DNA from: Tamarix chinensis | Taxonomy: Eukaryota; Streptophyta; Magnoliopsida; Caryophyllales; Tamaricaceae | Direction: 5' to 3' | Length of the DNA: 64,000 bases | Assembly (NCBI GenBank): GCA_030549775.1 | Contig: CM060173.1 | Location: forward strand, 67,708,367 to 67,772,366 | Shown here: positions 12,301 through 27,300 of the stretch, one piece after another | How positions within the stretch are numbered: position 1 is the stretch's first letter | Layout: each line of letters begins with the position of its first letter | Position numbers and translations under genes: made by a program | Notes under the pieces: generated by a model | What the model was told of the DNA's origin: nothing | What the model saw: the letters and a program-made list of their open reading frames with translations, nothing else | Database searches by the model: none

Positions 12301-15300
12301 CTAGAATCGTTGTGATGCGGGAGACGATGAAGGAGTAATGGTGTTGGTTGGTTGGCGTTTCGGACTCATAGGTATAGAAAGACAAAGGGTGAAAATGATG
12401 AGATGATGGAACATAGGCGAGCAAGGACAGCGGATCAAGAGGCTTCTTCAACGAGGATGAGTTCTCTACACTTGGCCTTTGATTTGGGGATTTAAAGTTT
12501 GACTATGCTTAGGTCTACATGTATTAGTGAATAATCCATACTGATTTGTGCAAATTGAATCAAAATTGGGGACTATGCTTTTGCGGGAGCAACTTTAGCA
12601 AATTGAAGCTAAATTGCTTTCATTTTAGGCCATTCAAAGGTTCAAGCTTCAATTGAAGGGAAAATACTCTAGGTGCAATGGATTTGATGGTTAATTTTTC
12701 TCAATTTTGGACTTTGTTGAATCTTATTTCATTCCAAAGTTTTTTGTGACTAGACAATGAAAATTCAATTCAATGAAGGGTTAGTTTGCAGGTTTAGTTT
12801 GAAATTTGGTTTTGAAGTTTTAATGTTGGCGTCAAGGTGACAATATGGTGTAATTTTTTGGTCTTTACAGAGGTGTGCCCACTATGGTTGACATTGGTTG
12901 CAGTTGTTTTGTGATCTCAATAGCTTAATGCTAGAGTACACAACAACCCAAAATTAGAGGCAATAGAGAAGGCCAAAATTGGTTGGTGGATCAATTGGCT
13001 CTGAGACTTATGTAAGGCTAACTATTATTGCATGATCACTCAGTGATGCTTAAAAAAAAAAATGCGATCCTAGCATCATGGGGTTCCAAAATGATGAGTT
13101 TCGGCGACAAAGAGGTCAAGGCATCGTGTTTTAGGGCAAATTTCAGCATGAAAAGGCAAGTGGCGGATAGTGGCTGGCCACATGTCGGCTTGCGATTGGC
13201 ATGCCTGGATTTTAATATAAAACCTTATCGGTTGATTTTTAACCAAAAATAAATTAGTTTTTTAATGAATAGTAAAAGATGAGATATATGAATAAGGGTT
13301 TGGTTTGTCTGAAATGGGCATCCTACAATTTTATATGAATTATTGAAGTTTATCTCTCTTCTTCCTCTTCTCTTTCTACGAACAGTCGAACACCCCAAAA
13401 TATCATATTTTTCATGACAAAAAGTATTTTTAGTATTAGAATTATTTTCCTTGCTATTATTATTGTTAATACCTTAAGTAATACTATTTTTAGTGCTATG
13501 TTATTAGTGTAAATATTATTATTTTTATTATTGGCGTATAAAATTCTTAGCTATTACTGTTGTTATTCTAATTAAACGTTGGTATGTTTTTGCTTTGTAG
13601 TTATTAATTTAAATATTTTTACTATTGTTTTTAATTTCATGCTATTATCATAAATATTATTATTAGCATTAAAAAAATCTTAGATATTATTGTTGTTATT
13701 GTAATGGAAAATTGATATGTTTTTGGTTGATAGTTATTATTTTTAATATATTTACTGCTGTTGTTGATTTCATGCTATTATCTTAATTGTTTTTATTATT
13801 GTTATTATTATTAATCTTAACAATAATTAATTTTATTATTATTGTCATTTTTTACTACTACTGCTACTGCTACTATTAACTAATTGGCAATGTGTTTTAG
13901 AGATAGATGAAGATGCAAAGGTACAAAATTGTCAAACTTCACAAAATCTACAAAATTTCCAAAATCCTCCAATTTCACAAAATATTGTAATTCTACAAAA
14001 TCCATTAATGCAACATAATCATCCATTTGTCCAACTTGAAAGTAACACCTAAGTTTTATGAATTATGGAGTGCTCACAAAATTTTCTCAATGGCCCAATA
14101 TGGAAAGTTCTCAAATCGGTTTGAGGACCCTAATACTTTTAGAAATGTAAAATTTGGGAAGTTCTCAAAATAGTTCAAGTATCCCAATTTCTCATACTGA
14201 AAATCTACCATATTATCCCTACTTTGGAATTCAAAAAACTTTAACTAAGGATATAATCCTATGGGATCATAGGGAGTTATCGGCTGAGACTACCATGAAT
14301 CCTATGAATCAGAATCCTATCACTCTTGAGCATTTAAGAACATCACAAATGTAAAGATCATCTTTTCATTAATTTTTAACACAACCATAATGTTAAGAGG
14401 AGGAGGAAGATGAGATAACTACTAAAGAAAGTACTTGGAAGGGTGATAGGGTCACGTGGACCAAAGAAGAGGATGCCATCTTAGCCACTTCTCAGGTTGA
14501 TGACTAATAGTGAGGTTGGCATGAATCAAAGTGGTGGGAGATTTTGGTTAAGAGCTGTCGAATGTTGTGATTAGTATTGAGGTCATAATTGTGGAAAACG
14601 AGCAAGAACCATTTCAACAAAGGTTAAAAGGTTCACTAGCTTATCAAAAATTTGCTGATGCCTACAACCAAGATGTTATGAACAAAGCATATGAATTTTA
14701 TCAAACACTTAATAATAAAAAAGAAGATTCACCTTGGTGTATATGTGGGAGATTTTGAGAAATGAATCAAGGTGGAGGGCAATGTATTTAGATGAACCAT
14801 CAAACATTAGAGGTTCTTAATCAAAGAGGTAAAAGACTAATGAAGGCAGTGCTTACTCAAATGCCTCTGTATCAAATCCGGTATTCCTACAATATATGCA
14901 ACAATAGGAGAGTTTTCTTTATGTCTTCCAACCAAGCAAAGCAAAGGAAAACGAGCTGGACAAGCAACCTCAAACTTGCAAGCCACTGTCGCCCACTTTA
15001 AAACGTTGAGTTACATATCTAAGGATTCCTAATCCCTAAACACTCGAATAGGATGGAAAATGTCCTCGATTAGGGATCCATATGGTCTCATTGTAAGTTT
15101 TATCATCCTCCCATGTCATCACACTCTACTTTTGATGTGTTCTTGATGGTAAAAAAAGTTGGGCTCTTGAATGGAGAAAGACTAGGACGATTGAAGTAGA
15201 TCTGCATTTTGGAAGGTAGGCTTTATGAAGGATCCCAACAACTTAGAAACAAGCTTAAAGAGAGCATGATGCCCCGAGATAGCTTGGTAGCCATGTTACT

Positions 15301-18300
15301 TGCTGATTTTCAGTGCTTTTGACTATCTAAATAGATTAATTAGAAATGGATGGGTGATAGCCATAAGTAAATAAAATAACAAAAATGATGGAAACTACTA
15401 ATTATGAATTCAATCGATTGGAAACAAGCCTAGGATCAAAGTTCAGTTACAATTCCAATGTAATTTAATAAATCAATCTATCTTGTGTCGAATCTATTCG
15501 ATACGTTAGAAACAATTAGCCGAAATTAACCATTAATCTCTTTCGACAAGTAAAAGTCATGCTCAGTCAAATCTAACAATCTATTTTCATGGCTATAGAT
15601 CTAATTAAACTCATTAAGAATAAGTTAATTCAATTAATTTCCGAGAATAACTATTGTACTTCCATGAGTTGTTAATTCCCGTTCAGTTGCTGAGTTCCGG
15701 TGCTAATTATAATCTTTTAGTTCTAATGAATAACCTAATTAGATTAAAACAGTGATCAATTGTTCTAATCTTGATTAATTAATTGCTAGAAATTGAATAA
15801 TGTAATTCAAATAATTCCGACAACAATTCAATCAATTCATCAAATTAATAATGGAATCAAACCTAATTCGATCCTAGAACAATTAATTATTCATGCATAA
15901 TTGTAATCATAAAGCACAATAATGAAATCAAACACATAATAGTAGCAGAGAAAGAGAAGTGTGTAATAGATAAAATCGTAGAGATGGAGTTCATTGTGGT
16001 GCTTTGATTCTCAAGTATTGATATTACAAATTGAAAGTAAGATTTAATCTAAGAGGTTTCTGCATAAAAGAAAGATGAAATCAAAGAGGAATTAGAGGGC
16101 CAAGAGAAGGAAGGCCAACCCCCAATGTCTGCCCTAAGTCGTCCTCAAATAGGTCTTTTTATACCCTCTCTTGAATGTAACTGTCTGATCCTTTAAAATC
16201 GCACTGAGAAAACAAAATCAAATACCCAACATGGTCGTGTTGGGGTTAGAGACTGAGTAATCATGTTGAAGACCTGCATGGCCATGTTGATCAACAGGGT
16301 AGGCCGTGTTGGCTCATAACTTTTTTGTTCGGAGTCGAAATGAGGTGATCTTGGATGCATTGGAAAGGTGAGAAGAAGTTTTATGACTTTTATTCTTTGT
16401 AATTTTCCAAATTGAGATTGAATCAAAGGCAAAATTCTTCACTTTTCAATCAAAGCCTTTATATTGCCTCATATTGGCCTTCTTTGTTTCCATTGTTTGC
16501 GCCTACAAAATACAAATGCTAAAGGACGTAGTATCCACGAATCTAACAGAAAGTCTAACAATATGCATAAATAATCTGTGGAAATAGGCATATATAAAAA
16601 GGAAAATTCATTCTAATATTAGTCATTTTTCCAATTTATCACACCTTAATTATTTGACATAAAAAATCAGCTTAGAGAGGAAAGAGTACAAGATGAAGTG
16701 TGATAGGATTGTGGTAATGGAACATTGAACACCAACCCAAGAGACGATGATGAAAAATATGGAGGTGAGACTGTTTGATAATGAAGATGAATGATATTTT
16801 GCCACACGAGGTGGATGAATGGTTTGATATTGTATTTGGTGTTCTTATTGTTGTTGTATTTCAAAGTCAAGCTATGGTGTGCTATGACATGAGTTCTATG
16901 CATGTAATTCCTTCTCTTTCAAGCTTTCCAATTTCTCAATAATATTTCTATGTTGCAACATTAGATTCTTTGATGTTGTTGTTCGAAATGGACCTCCCGA
17001 TGTTTGATGTGTTGGTGTAGCCCATTTAAAGAAATAGTATGTCCAACACCTATAATACATATGACTTGGGTTGCCCTCACTCCTTGAAATTTAAAGTTTT
17101 GTAATACAATTAGCACAATGATATGACATGAATTGGTTTATGTTGGCATATGGATGCATTTGCGGATGAGGCCATAACTAAGATATTTGAATTTTTTGGG
17201 TAAAGAAGAAATAATGTTTAGATATTTTTGGTGCTTGGAGGGTGAATTTATGAGGGTTTTGTTTATTGAGGTGAGCTTTTATAAAGACATTTTTTGTTTG
17301 AATGAAACGAGACATACTTACTAATGATCGAAAAGCTGGTCTTCTTTGCATCCTATGAATCCTTCTTTTGTGCATTATAGTGTCGCTATCTAAGAGTTTG
17401 ACCGGATAAGACATGATTATTATAATTTTTTAATAATATTTGTTGATAAGTAATGTGTATTATTGTCTATTAATCACTAATTTATGTTAATGTATAAATA
17501 AATTAATTACATTTTTATTCAATTAATAATTAGTAATTACGACTAATAGCAATTTTTATTATTTATTAATATTATCATTATGTAATCACAATAATAATTG
17601 TTTATATTCATTGTTAGTAATCAATACAAGTATTAAATATTTGTGAGTGAATAATATTAATTACAATGTTTAATAATGATAATAAGTAATATTATCTATT
17701 AATAGTTTACATTTTAAAAGTTAGTTTTTAATAATAACTTATGATAAATATTATTAATTGCTACCAATCATTATAATTTTAAGACAATTAATGGTGTTTA
17801 ATTTTAATAATTATTTATTTTTAATATGATTTCAATTAATTATAAATATTATTATTCATGGTATTAGTAAATATAATGACTATTACATTTATTTAAATAA
17901 CTATAGTAGATAAATTATGTAGGGTATATAATGGAAATAAGAATCATTTTGTAAAAGTTCTAAATGAATGAATTCCTAAATGGGTTTCACAAAATACTAT
18001 CAATACTCAATTTTCCATTAATATTAACACATCCATTGATGAAACTACCTTGGCCTATTTATAGGCATACAACCTAAAACGATAAACATAAATCAACTGA
18101 ACGTTAAACTAAACTTGTAAATAGTAAAAAATTGTGTTGTAAAGAATTTTTTCCAAAAAGCTAATAGCATATTTAAATTATTAGTAAAATTTAGGTAATA
18201 TTTAAAAGCTACTAAATTACCTACGTTTGGACATTTGGAAAGAAGCATATCCATTTGTATCTGGATCTTCTTTCAATTGTCTAGTAGGGAACTATGACTA

Positions 18301-21300
18301 CTAATCTATGAGCCTGCAATAACATTGCATTCGTGGTGTTGTGGTATTGGGTGTACAATATTTTATATGTTGTGGTTTTTCACAACAAATATGGGCAAAT
18401 ATTGGTAAATATTGGTATATTCAGCTGAAATGTATTGTATCGGCCAATGATAAATATGTGATTTTTTTAAACCATTGCATTTTGTCTTCGACTGACTCAA
18501 AAAGACAATATTGGCTGAGATTTTTTATTCTAAGGTCCAATGATGAGGTGACACATAGACTGCATCAATCACTTTGTGCTAGTTCACTATTACTGTAACT
18601 TAATAAAACAGCACTGTACAGAAGTTCATCTGGGTAAAATCTTCCGTAACTTTGCTACCACTTATAGCTTTGGCTATAAGATCTTAATAGGTGAGGACTT
18701 ATCAAGTGATTCAAGCCTTTGCTTAGTCAGAAATAGCTCTTGGGTGTATTTGTTGTGTCTCTTGATACATCAGATCTGCTCATTATCTGCTTTGTAATGA
18801 CTTAAGATCAGATGACCAACTTCTGAATAATATTATGAGCTTTCACTCTGATCGAGAACATGCAATACACGTGTGGCCTGAGTGGAAAAATTGACCAGTT
18901 TCTGGGCACTCTTAGGATAATTCTTTCAATATAGCTGCTGTTCTAAATAATTGTTTCACTACAGTTGCCCTTTCCTGTTCAACTCATATATCTCAAACAT
19001 GGACGACTGTCACTTTGCAGTATACTTCTGTCCAATCTAATCAAACAAAGAGCAGAAGGATTTTTTCCAAAACAGAAGATCTTGAGTGAGGAGTATGAAC
19101 TTGTACACCAAGCTATCTTTACAGATCCAGATGACCAAAGTGGTTGGTTTTATCATCTTTGGCTTCTTGAGCAAACCATCATCCTGGATGCCCCTGTTTT
19201 GATGTCTTCCTGGCCTTTCCCTGGATCAGAGATTCATGCTTCGGCAGGTTCCTCTTGTGACAGTATGATTTCATCATTTGCAAGTTGCTGCTTGTCTGGC
19301 ATGATTCCAGTCATTCTTTACTTTAATCAACCTGTCACACATATGGACTCGTCTGCAATAACTTTGAAATCTATCTTTATAGATAATAAAGATGTAGTTT
19401 GGAGACCACTTTCGGTAAATAACTGTCAGGTTGCTTATGCTTGGTTTGCTATTCTGGATATTTCTGGTATGAAAAGTGATACATCAGAAACTTACACAGT
19501 GGAAGTTGGTCTTAGTGACCCACACCGAATTGTATCATTCAATGGTTTTGAGTTGAGCCATTCTTTCCAGTATAAGTTTCTGCTTCATATTGATTCTGTT
19601 AAAAACCCAGCTGAGGAACAGATGTTAGGGCCAATTTCATGGGAAGATCACAATTTTAAGAAATTTGGAGATACCGTCAAGGAATCATATCCAATTCCAT
19701 CTTCTGCCCAATTAAGTACAGGGAGGTTCGGACCAGATGGAGCTTGTAAGTGGCAAGTGGATACCCTAGTTAATGAGATAAACCTATTACAGGAATTGCT
19801 GTTGGAGTCAAATTGGTGAGCTAAATCAAACTTGTTTGAATCTTCAAAATATCACTTGAAGCCGATATATACTTACTTTTACTTTGTTGTTTGTAGCAAA
19901 ATAGGAAAGCTGACACTTGCTAGACTGTTGACTGCTCTTGGTACCATGATACCAGGCGACAATGCTCCATCTTCTCTTCACTGGGAAGATGTTTTGGAGT
20001 TGTATTCTGATTTGATGAAGTCAGATTCACCACATGTGGGATATTACAAAGATGAATACAGCTTAACATTGTTGCGCGAGGTGAGATTTCCTTATTGTTG
20101 TTATGAATTTGTGAGATTGATAACTGTTTTAGTAATTTCTTCTCTAGAGTTTTGTCTCTGGGCTTGCAATAAGGTCATTGGGACAAAATTACTTTAGTTT
20201 GAGGTGAACAGAGATGCAGTTATTTAGTACTCCAATTAAATTTGCATGTAATTATCAGCATAAATCCCACAAGATTAATGAATACAAAAATAATAATACC
20301 CTTAAAGGGTGCTATAGGGTTGTTTGGCATTGAGTAATGTGCTCATACGAGCCACCATTTAGATCTTGGTTTCTCAGATACGTGTTTTCCATTGAAAGTC
20401 TTTATTCCTCTGCGTGGCCAAAAGCTTTTTGACTATTGGTGGCAGAAATATGTATGAATTGTTGTGAACCTTAGTTCCTCCTATTTTATCTATAAATGCT
20501 GGTCAAGGATAAGGACCCCCTCCTGCTGTCATATTCTTAAACTTCTGTGCATGGCAACATTTGTATATCTTGTAGGTGACTTCAAGCAGGGATTCTTTGC
20601 TGAGGCATTGTTGGTTTTACAAGGCTTCTAACTCTGTAGAAGATGTGGCCGTCATCTGTATGCGTCTTAATAACTTGAATTTATCACGGATTGGGTCCAT
20701 TGAGCAATTTTTGTGGGTTCAAATGCTAGACCTCAGCCACAACGAACTTGGAATGATTGAAGGTATGTTCCTACCTTAACCTGTGATCCTTGTTTATGAA
20801 TTGCTCCATTTCTTCTATCATCTTTTGTGCTTGATCTGATATGATCAGTGTTCCATGAACATGTTCACATTTATCATGTAGTTAAATTAGCACTTTTGAT
20901 AGGACTGGTGTAGTTATAACTGAAACGTAATTTAAACCCTCTTTTTTACTATTGCCATATTGGCGACTACGAGTATCTAAGCCGAGGGGGCCTGTCTTTT
21001 ATTTGCAACTGCAAAAATATAATAGATTGGATACTAACCAAGGTACTAGAACTCATAAATATACAAATACTGAAAAAACACTAATAAGGGGGTTTTGAAA
21101 TAAAAATATTAAAAATGCAAATAATGAGCAAATATCAATTATGGGTGAAAACACTAATAATGAAGATGTGAGGGGAGTCAATTTGTATGGATAAACTAGT
21201 TCAAGTTTTAATGATAATTTCTATGTCATCTATTTTTCCAAGAGAGAGAGTTGACCAAGTTACAAAGCCACAAGCAGATTTATGTACCTTACATTACTTT

Positions 21301-24300
21301 TCTTTTGGTCTTATTAAATTCTATTGAATTCTCGTATTATAGTTGTAACAATTTGATTTTATATGTAATTAGTTTCAAAGCATTAATAACACGTAGAGAA
21401 TGGCAATCTAAGTGTACAAACTAGTACTTCGAGTGTATCTAATTGCATTCCACCCACACCTATCTAAAGCTTTTAATACTTTGATTTAAATTACAAAACT
21501 ATTTATTGAATTGCTATTTAACCTTATTGCAACTTATATGTATGACATCTAATGCATTTACATGGTGCCATCTAACAAGAATAAGTCCTATATACTGCCA
21601 TTATGAGAAATCCAAAATGAGTCATGCACCATGTAAACCACACTTGGTAGAAGCATACATATAAATAATAGTAACTAAATCAACAATGTCATGATAAATA
21701 GAATAACAAAGAAATATTTATTAAATTTTTTAACCTCAATATCACCCTAACCAAAAAGATTTTGGTCACACATCATGTAATAATAAATCATACAAAACAT
21801 ATATGAGGTTTGGGAGAAGAATAAATAGGAAGAAGAAACTGAATTGAAAAACTGGAAATTAGTCGACTCTTCTGGGAAACAATTGGGTCAAGCTGATAGA
21901 GGTGGTGAATTTATGGCGATTACCACCAAATAGAAAAGAGAAAGAGATGAGGAAATCCAAGGTTTGAATTCTTGGAATAAAGAAAGCAAGATTTTGTGGG
22001 TTTAAAACATAATTCTACATTTGAATTCTGAGTGGGGATTTTTAGTTCCACCAGGGAAAAATAACATCCAAAGCTTGTCCATTCAAACATAAGCTTGACA
22101 CTTTATAGGGTGTGGTCAACCCTTTACAAGCTAACTTACTAACTTTGAAATTGATTTAGTTGAAATCAAACTAAATAGTTATCTAATAGATTGAAAACTA
22201 ACTATTTTGATTCTAACTCAAAGTAAATCAGTCCATAAACTCTACTAAGTTACCTTTCTTACGAAGTGATGGCTTGAAGACACTCCCCATGCTTGCAGAT
22301 CTGACCTGGTGCTGTTTTACAAAAAAAAAAAAAAAAAAAAAGCTAAGCTAAAAACAACAAAAAGCAACTTTTTTAAGAGAGTTTAATTGGTATTTTACAA
22401 CCATATAAATTGACCATAAAATGCTCCCATCTAGGACATACAACTGCACAAACATTATAGCTTTTAAGGTCGATCTCATGGGGACTAGGATGTTAATTAC
22501 TATTTTTTCACCACTATTGACTATCTAAATATGAACCGATCGGAATGAGTTGATTAACTAAATTAATTGTCAATAAAACAAATTTCTCACATGCAAATGG
22601 AATAAAGTAATGAAAAAAAGTCCAAAATGGAAATACTAACCATAATTCTAGTGTTTAGCGGATGAACTAATAAACTTTCTAAATGACTACTTGAATACAA
22701 AAGGGTGGGCTTACCTAATTTAAAATAGTCCATTTTGAGGTCTAATGGCATTTTCATGGGATTAGGCTTTATCAAACCTGTTGTATTTTATGCTAATTTA
22801 GACTTGCTTAGGGGAATCTAACTTTTGTGGTTCAATTCCTTTGTCTGATCGTTAGTTCTAGTATTAATTTTCGCCTTTCATTTCAACCAATTATCTAGAT
22901 TTAGCTTAAATGGTGATCAAGTAATTTAGCCTATATTCAAAACAATAACAATTGGATTCAATCAATTGAACAATGAAAATACAAATTGGATAATTGGTGG
23001 ACAAGTAATTTAGCCTATGTTCTAAAACACCAAAGTCGGGCTAATTCAATCCTACAAAAGAGTATTGCTCACACATGATTGTATAGAAATTAATAGCAGG
23101 ATACTAGTAAAACATAAGTAAACAAGAACAAAGCAAGAAATGAGAAGAATGAACTTGTTTTGTTGATATTGTCTGGATGTTAATCTCTGATCCTAGTCAT
23201 TACAAGTGAAAGTCGAACAAAGTTTTTGGATAAAAACAAAAGCTAATGAAGTTTCCTTGTATAGAGTTGAGATAGAAAATATGAAGCCAATAAAAAATGT
23301 TTTGGGATGACTCTTCAGCTACCCAAGCAATATCAGGTATGGGATCAGAAAAATGAAACGACAGACCCAAAACATGGATTCTTCTTTACACCACATGAGC
23401 ACTTTGTGTTCAGAGGCATGGTCAAGGTGTGCTTTATGCTGGACTCCTCTTCCTGCCTGCTCCACAGGTTGATTTTGGTCAGAGTTAATGTGTTTCCACA
23501 ATCTTTTGATCCATCTATCAAAATTTTATGAGAGATCACAGTATGTAGTATCCTAGAACAAAACACTAATTCTAACCTAAATGCCTAGAAAATCAATAAA
23601 AATGCTGCCAATTCAAGATCGTTAAATATTAGAATATTGTATGTTTTATCCATTTATCAGCTATGTTGCTCACCATTCTGAAGACTGCTCCCTTCATTTC
23701 CAACTAAATGTGCAGTCATCTTCTTGGTCATATTGCGCTTGCAGCTGCAAGATATGCCTGGCTTATACATTATATTATTCTCTTTGTTTACTGATTCAAA
23801 ACCAGGGACTGGAGATTTTTAAAATGGGGACTGGAGACTGGGTCAGAATAAGCAGTTTTCGATGAGTTTGGACTGGAAATTCGTAAATTATATGTCTTTT
23901 TATTAAAAATATGTAATCTCTTGGGTAAAATATTTAGGGGTTTCCGGGCTGGACTTGAATGAAACCCGGTTATGGACCAAATTTTCCACTTTGGGGTTGG
24001 AACCTGGACTGGAACCCGGAATAACCAGTTGGTCTGGTCCAGCCCTGAATGTTGAACACCTTTGGATGCCCATAGATACACAATTGAGGATTTTGCTTAA
24101 TTCATTCCTTTGTTTCTCTGCTGGGTAGGTACTCAAAATGTTAAAATTTTTTTGAATTCAGTTGTGGTGGGTTGTCCTGCTAACAAAGTGACGTATCTCA
24201 TAGAGATATAGAAGATAGATTTCAGAAAAGTGTTTTATGAAAATATATTGATTTTAGGAGTTATTATCTTTTTAGTTTTTATCTTTTAGTTTTAGCTTTA

Positions 24301-27300
24301 GCTATATCTTTGGCTGTTCTAGATTTATCTTTTCAATTTTCAGTTTTTATCTCTTAGACCTGGAATTAGTTTCCCTAATTCTTGTAATCAGATCTGATGA
24401 GTGATATTGAGATTAATAAAATTTCCTGACTTCTCTTTCTTTTCCCTCTTCTCCCATAGGTCTTCTTCTCTCTTTCCGTCTTCCCTCTAATCTCTCTTCT
24501 TCTTCCTGTTCTACATCACAAAGATAATTACACGACATACCTGCAGAGCAGAATTTTCAATAGAGCATGAAAGAGGGTAAGTTCTGGAATTAATGACTCA
24601 AAGGATAATCTAGGAAATATAGATCCTGGTGCCTCCCTCTCAAATGACCTCCAAATATTCGCCATTTTGCAACGCACCATCCCTTAATAACTCCCTTAGA
24701 CTCTAGCTTCATGATCTAGCAGCTAACAAACTTCTTAACTGAATTGCCTGATAACAGAAAATGACAGCTGACAGTGACTTAGAGGGAATAACTTACAGTA
24801 ACAAAATTAATAAATATATGTGAAGGAAATCCAAATTAAAGCCACGGTCCATTGAAGCTCAGTTCCCTTCTCTGGTAAATCTGTGCTTCACATAGTTCTT
24901 CTTGATCAGTACCCTTGGTTTTCTTGATCAATAGTCTATCAATACCTTTGCCTTGTATTTTCATCTTGTAGAACTTCTCATTCAGCTACTCAAAATTATT
25001 CCAAGGAGACTCAAAGTGTGGTAGCTCCTTCCATTTGATGAGTATCTCCAACTGTCCCCTTCTGTTATATCAGAGCTCTAGTAGCTGCTCAGGCTCCACT
25101 CCTAATTCCTGTTTTTCTTTTTAGTGCACTAGGAAAAGACTTCACATACAAATGATCTCCTGCTGTCGGTTTCAGCACCGAGGCATGGAAAATGGGGTAG
25201 ATTAACATCCAGTCTGGTAGTTTTAAGTGATAGGCTACATCCCCAACCTTTGTAGCAATATGATAAGGCCCAAAAATTCTGGGAGCCAACTTTTCATTCA
25301 CCCGTTAGCCAGAATCTTGTGACAATAGACCCAGTCCCCAACCAACAATTGAAGATCCCTCCTTTTCTGGTCAACAGTGTCCTAAATTAAGTTTGTGGAA
25401 CGCTTCAAATGATAATTGAGCTCTGCTATCATTAAATCCTTGTCTCCCTTAACTCCTCATCCACAACAGTCAGTGGATTGTTACCTTTCGTATTACACAT
25501 TAATGGGGGAGTAGTGCTATTAGAAAACCTGGAAGGGTATAGTATGTATAGCTGAATCGTAGAAACATACCTTTCATAACAGAGTTTATGCTTGTCATAA
25601 CAGAAACAGTGCCATTAGGTCTCTGTACTCTGACTTACTACCTCTGCCTTGCCATCTGCTTGAAGATGGTAAGCTGAGCCATACCTCAAAGCTGTTCCCT
25701 GCAACGTTTAGCTATACCTCAAAGCTGTTCCCTGCAACATTTATTAATTCTGCATCTTTTTCCAAACATTTGGTTGAACACGTGGTGTGCATCCTGTTTC
25801 TGACTTCTAAATTCACTAGAAAAGTTGTGAAATATTTTGATAGGAAGTGAAAGATTACTTGAGCCTCAATTGCCATGCCATTAGTTGTCAAGCAATCTCG
25901 CGATTCTGACTTCAGTCATAAGAAAAAATATAGAATAAGGGGACAAAATCTTTGGTTGTTGACTTCCCTCTGATAATCAAGAACCTTTTATCTTCATAAT
26001 CTCTAATTCTTCTCTGTGGTTCAGCATCAGTTTATGATCAATATTCTTGTCTCCAGCATGCCAGTAGAGGTTCGTGTACCATGAAAGTGGTCTTCACAAT
26101 CCTAGCTGGTTGGGGGGGGGGTGACATTGTCTTGGTGATGGTAGTTTAAGAACTTCACTCTGCACAGGATAGAATAAGTTTAGATTGCAAATTGATAATA
26201 TACAAATATCCAGCCCTGCCATCTCTCCCTGCAGATCTGACCTGACCTGCTAATGAGGCCTAATTCTTAATTTTAGGCCTTTGAGCTACTTCTATTATCT
26301 TAGATAATCCACTGGGTGTCATTATCCTCGCCTCCATTCTAATTGCCGGCTTGAGCCCATTCAGAAATGTGCTTACAAGCATCTCACTGGACTATCTTCC
26401 TTGTAATGCTGAAGCCTGAGTTTGGAACAGCTCCAGATATTCAGACTGTAGATTCCTGGTGCACGGTGAGCAACTTCTCATGCAGGGAAGTTTTGTCCCC
26501 CATGGCTGCTGCAACAGCCTTCAATTTTTCTACCTCTGTTACCAGATTCAACTAAAACACCTCTGTTTTCCAACGATGAGTGAAGATGAGTTTTGTTCCA
26601 GCTTGTGCATGATACTGTTCATGGGTTTCTCTATTGTCCTCAATCTGCTTTCCAGTTGAGGTAACCTTTGGGTATCCCTTTTCTCAGGTTCTCAGCATCC
26701 ATCTCCTGCTGCTATTTTACCTGAGCGTACCTGAATTTTTTTTTTCTTCTAATGGATCAACCATTCCTTGTGCCATATCTCTTGGTATCAAACTGCTCTG
26801 CTACCAAATTGCCAATTTCCTTTTAATTGAATGACTCTCCTCTGTTCATTCTCTCAACTCTAAAAAATTATTCTGAAACCTTTATGGCTCACCAAATTTT
26901 ACTAACATGTGTATTCCTTGTCAGCTCAGCTGGTGACTCACAACATCCCTAAAAACTTGATCCAACAATATATGTAATGAATTGACTCATATAACCCATA
27001 GCTTTGACATATATCTAGCAGCAAAGATTCCCCAATTAGACCCTCCTAACAGAATCCCATGCAAATAAACAATTCCTTAAGTAAAACAGCGGCCACAAAA
27101 TGTGCAATGGAAGGGCTTTTCTGTTGAATGAAGTGGTCACACTAACTGCCAAAATGCAGCTATATTCCTCCGCTCACGTCAACCCCTCTATACAATCCAT
27201 GGTTATGTCCTCTCAAACTTGCTTGAGAGTTGGAAATTGCTGCAACAGTCCTGCTGGCGACAAGGCATCCATTTTATGCTGATGGCACAGACTGCTACAA

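Larger units (their letters stand above)
11169..19020 (+). other. RGTA intron 4 (7852 bp)
   Basis: Donor GTATGG, acceptor TTTGCAG. It holds an LTR-like pair (11320-11740, 17990-18330), a broken Harbinger-type gene (14400-15000) and a repeat shared with intron 7 (15290-16560). I recognise nothing in 11741-13500 or 16561-17989. 13501-13880 is a degenerate TTA/ATT-rich tract. 18331-19020 is probably original intron sequence. Confidence 0.75.

Noticed and set aside
18965..19020. Coding sequence upstream of exon 5 in the same open frame
   Set aside because: The frame is open but the sequence does not match the family, and the CAG acceptor at 19018-19020 restores both frame and homology.
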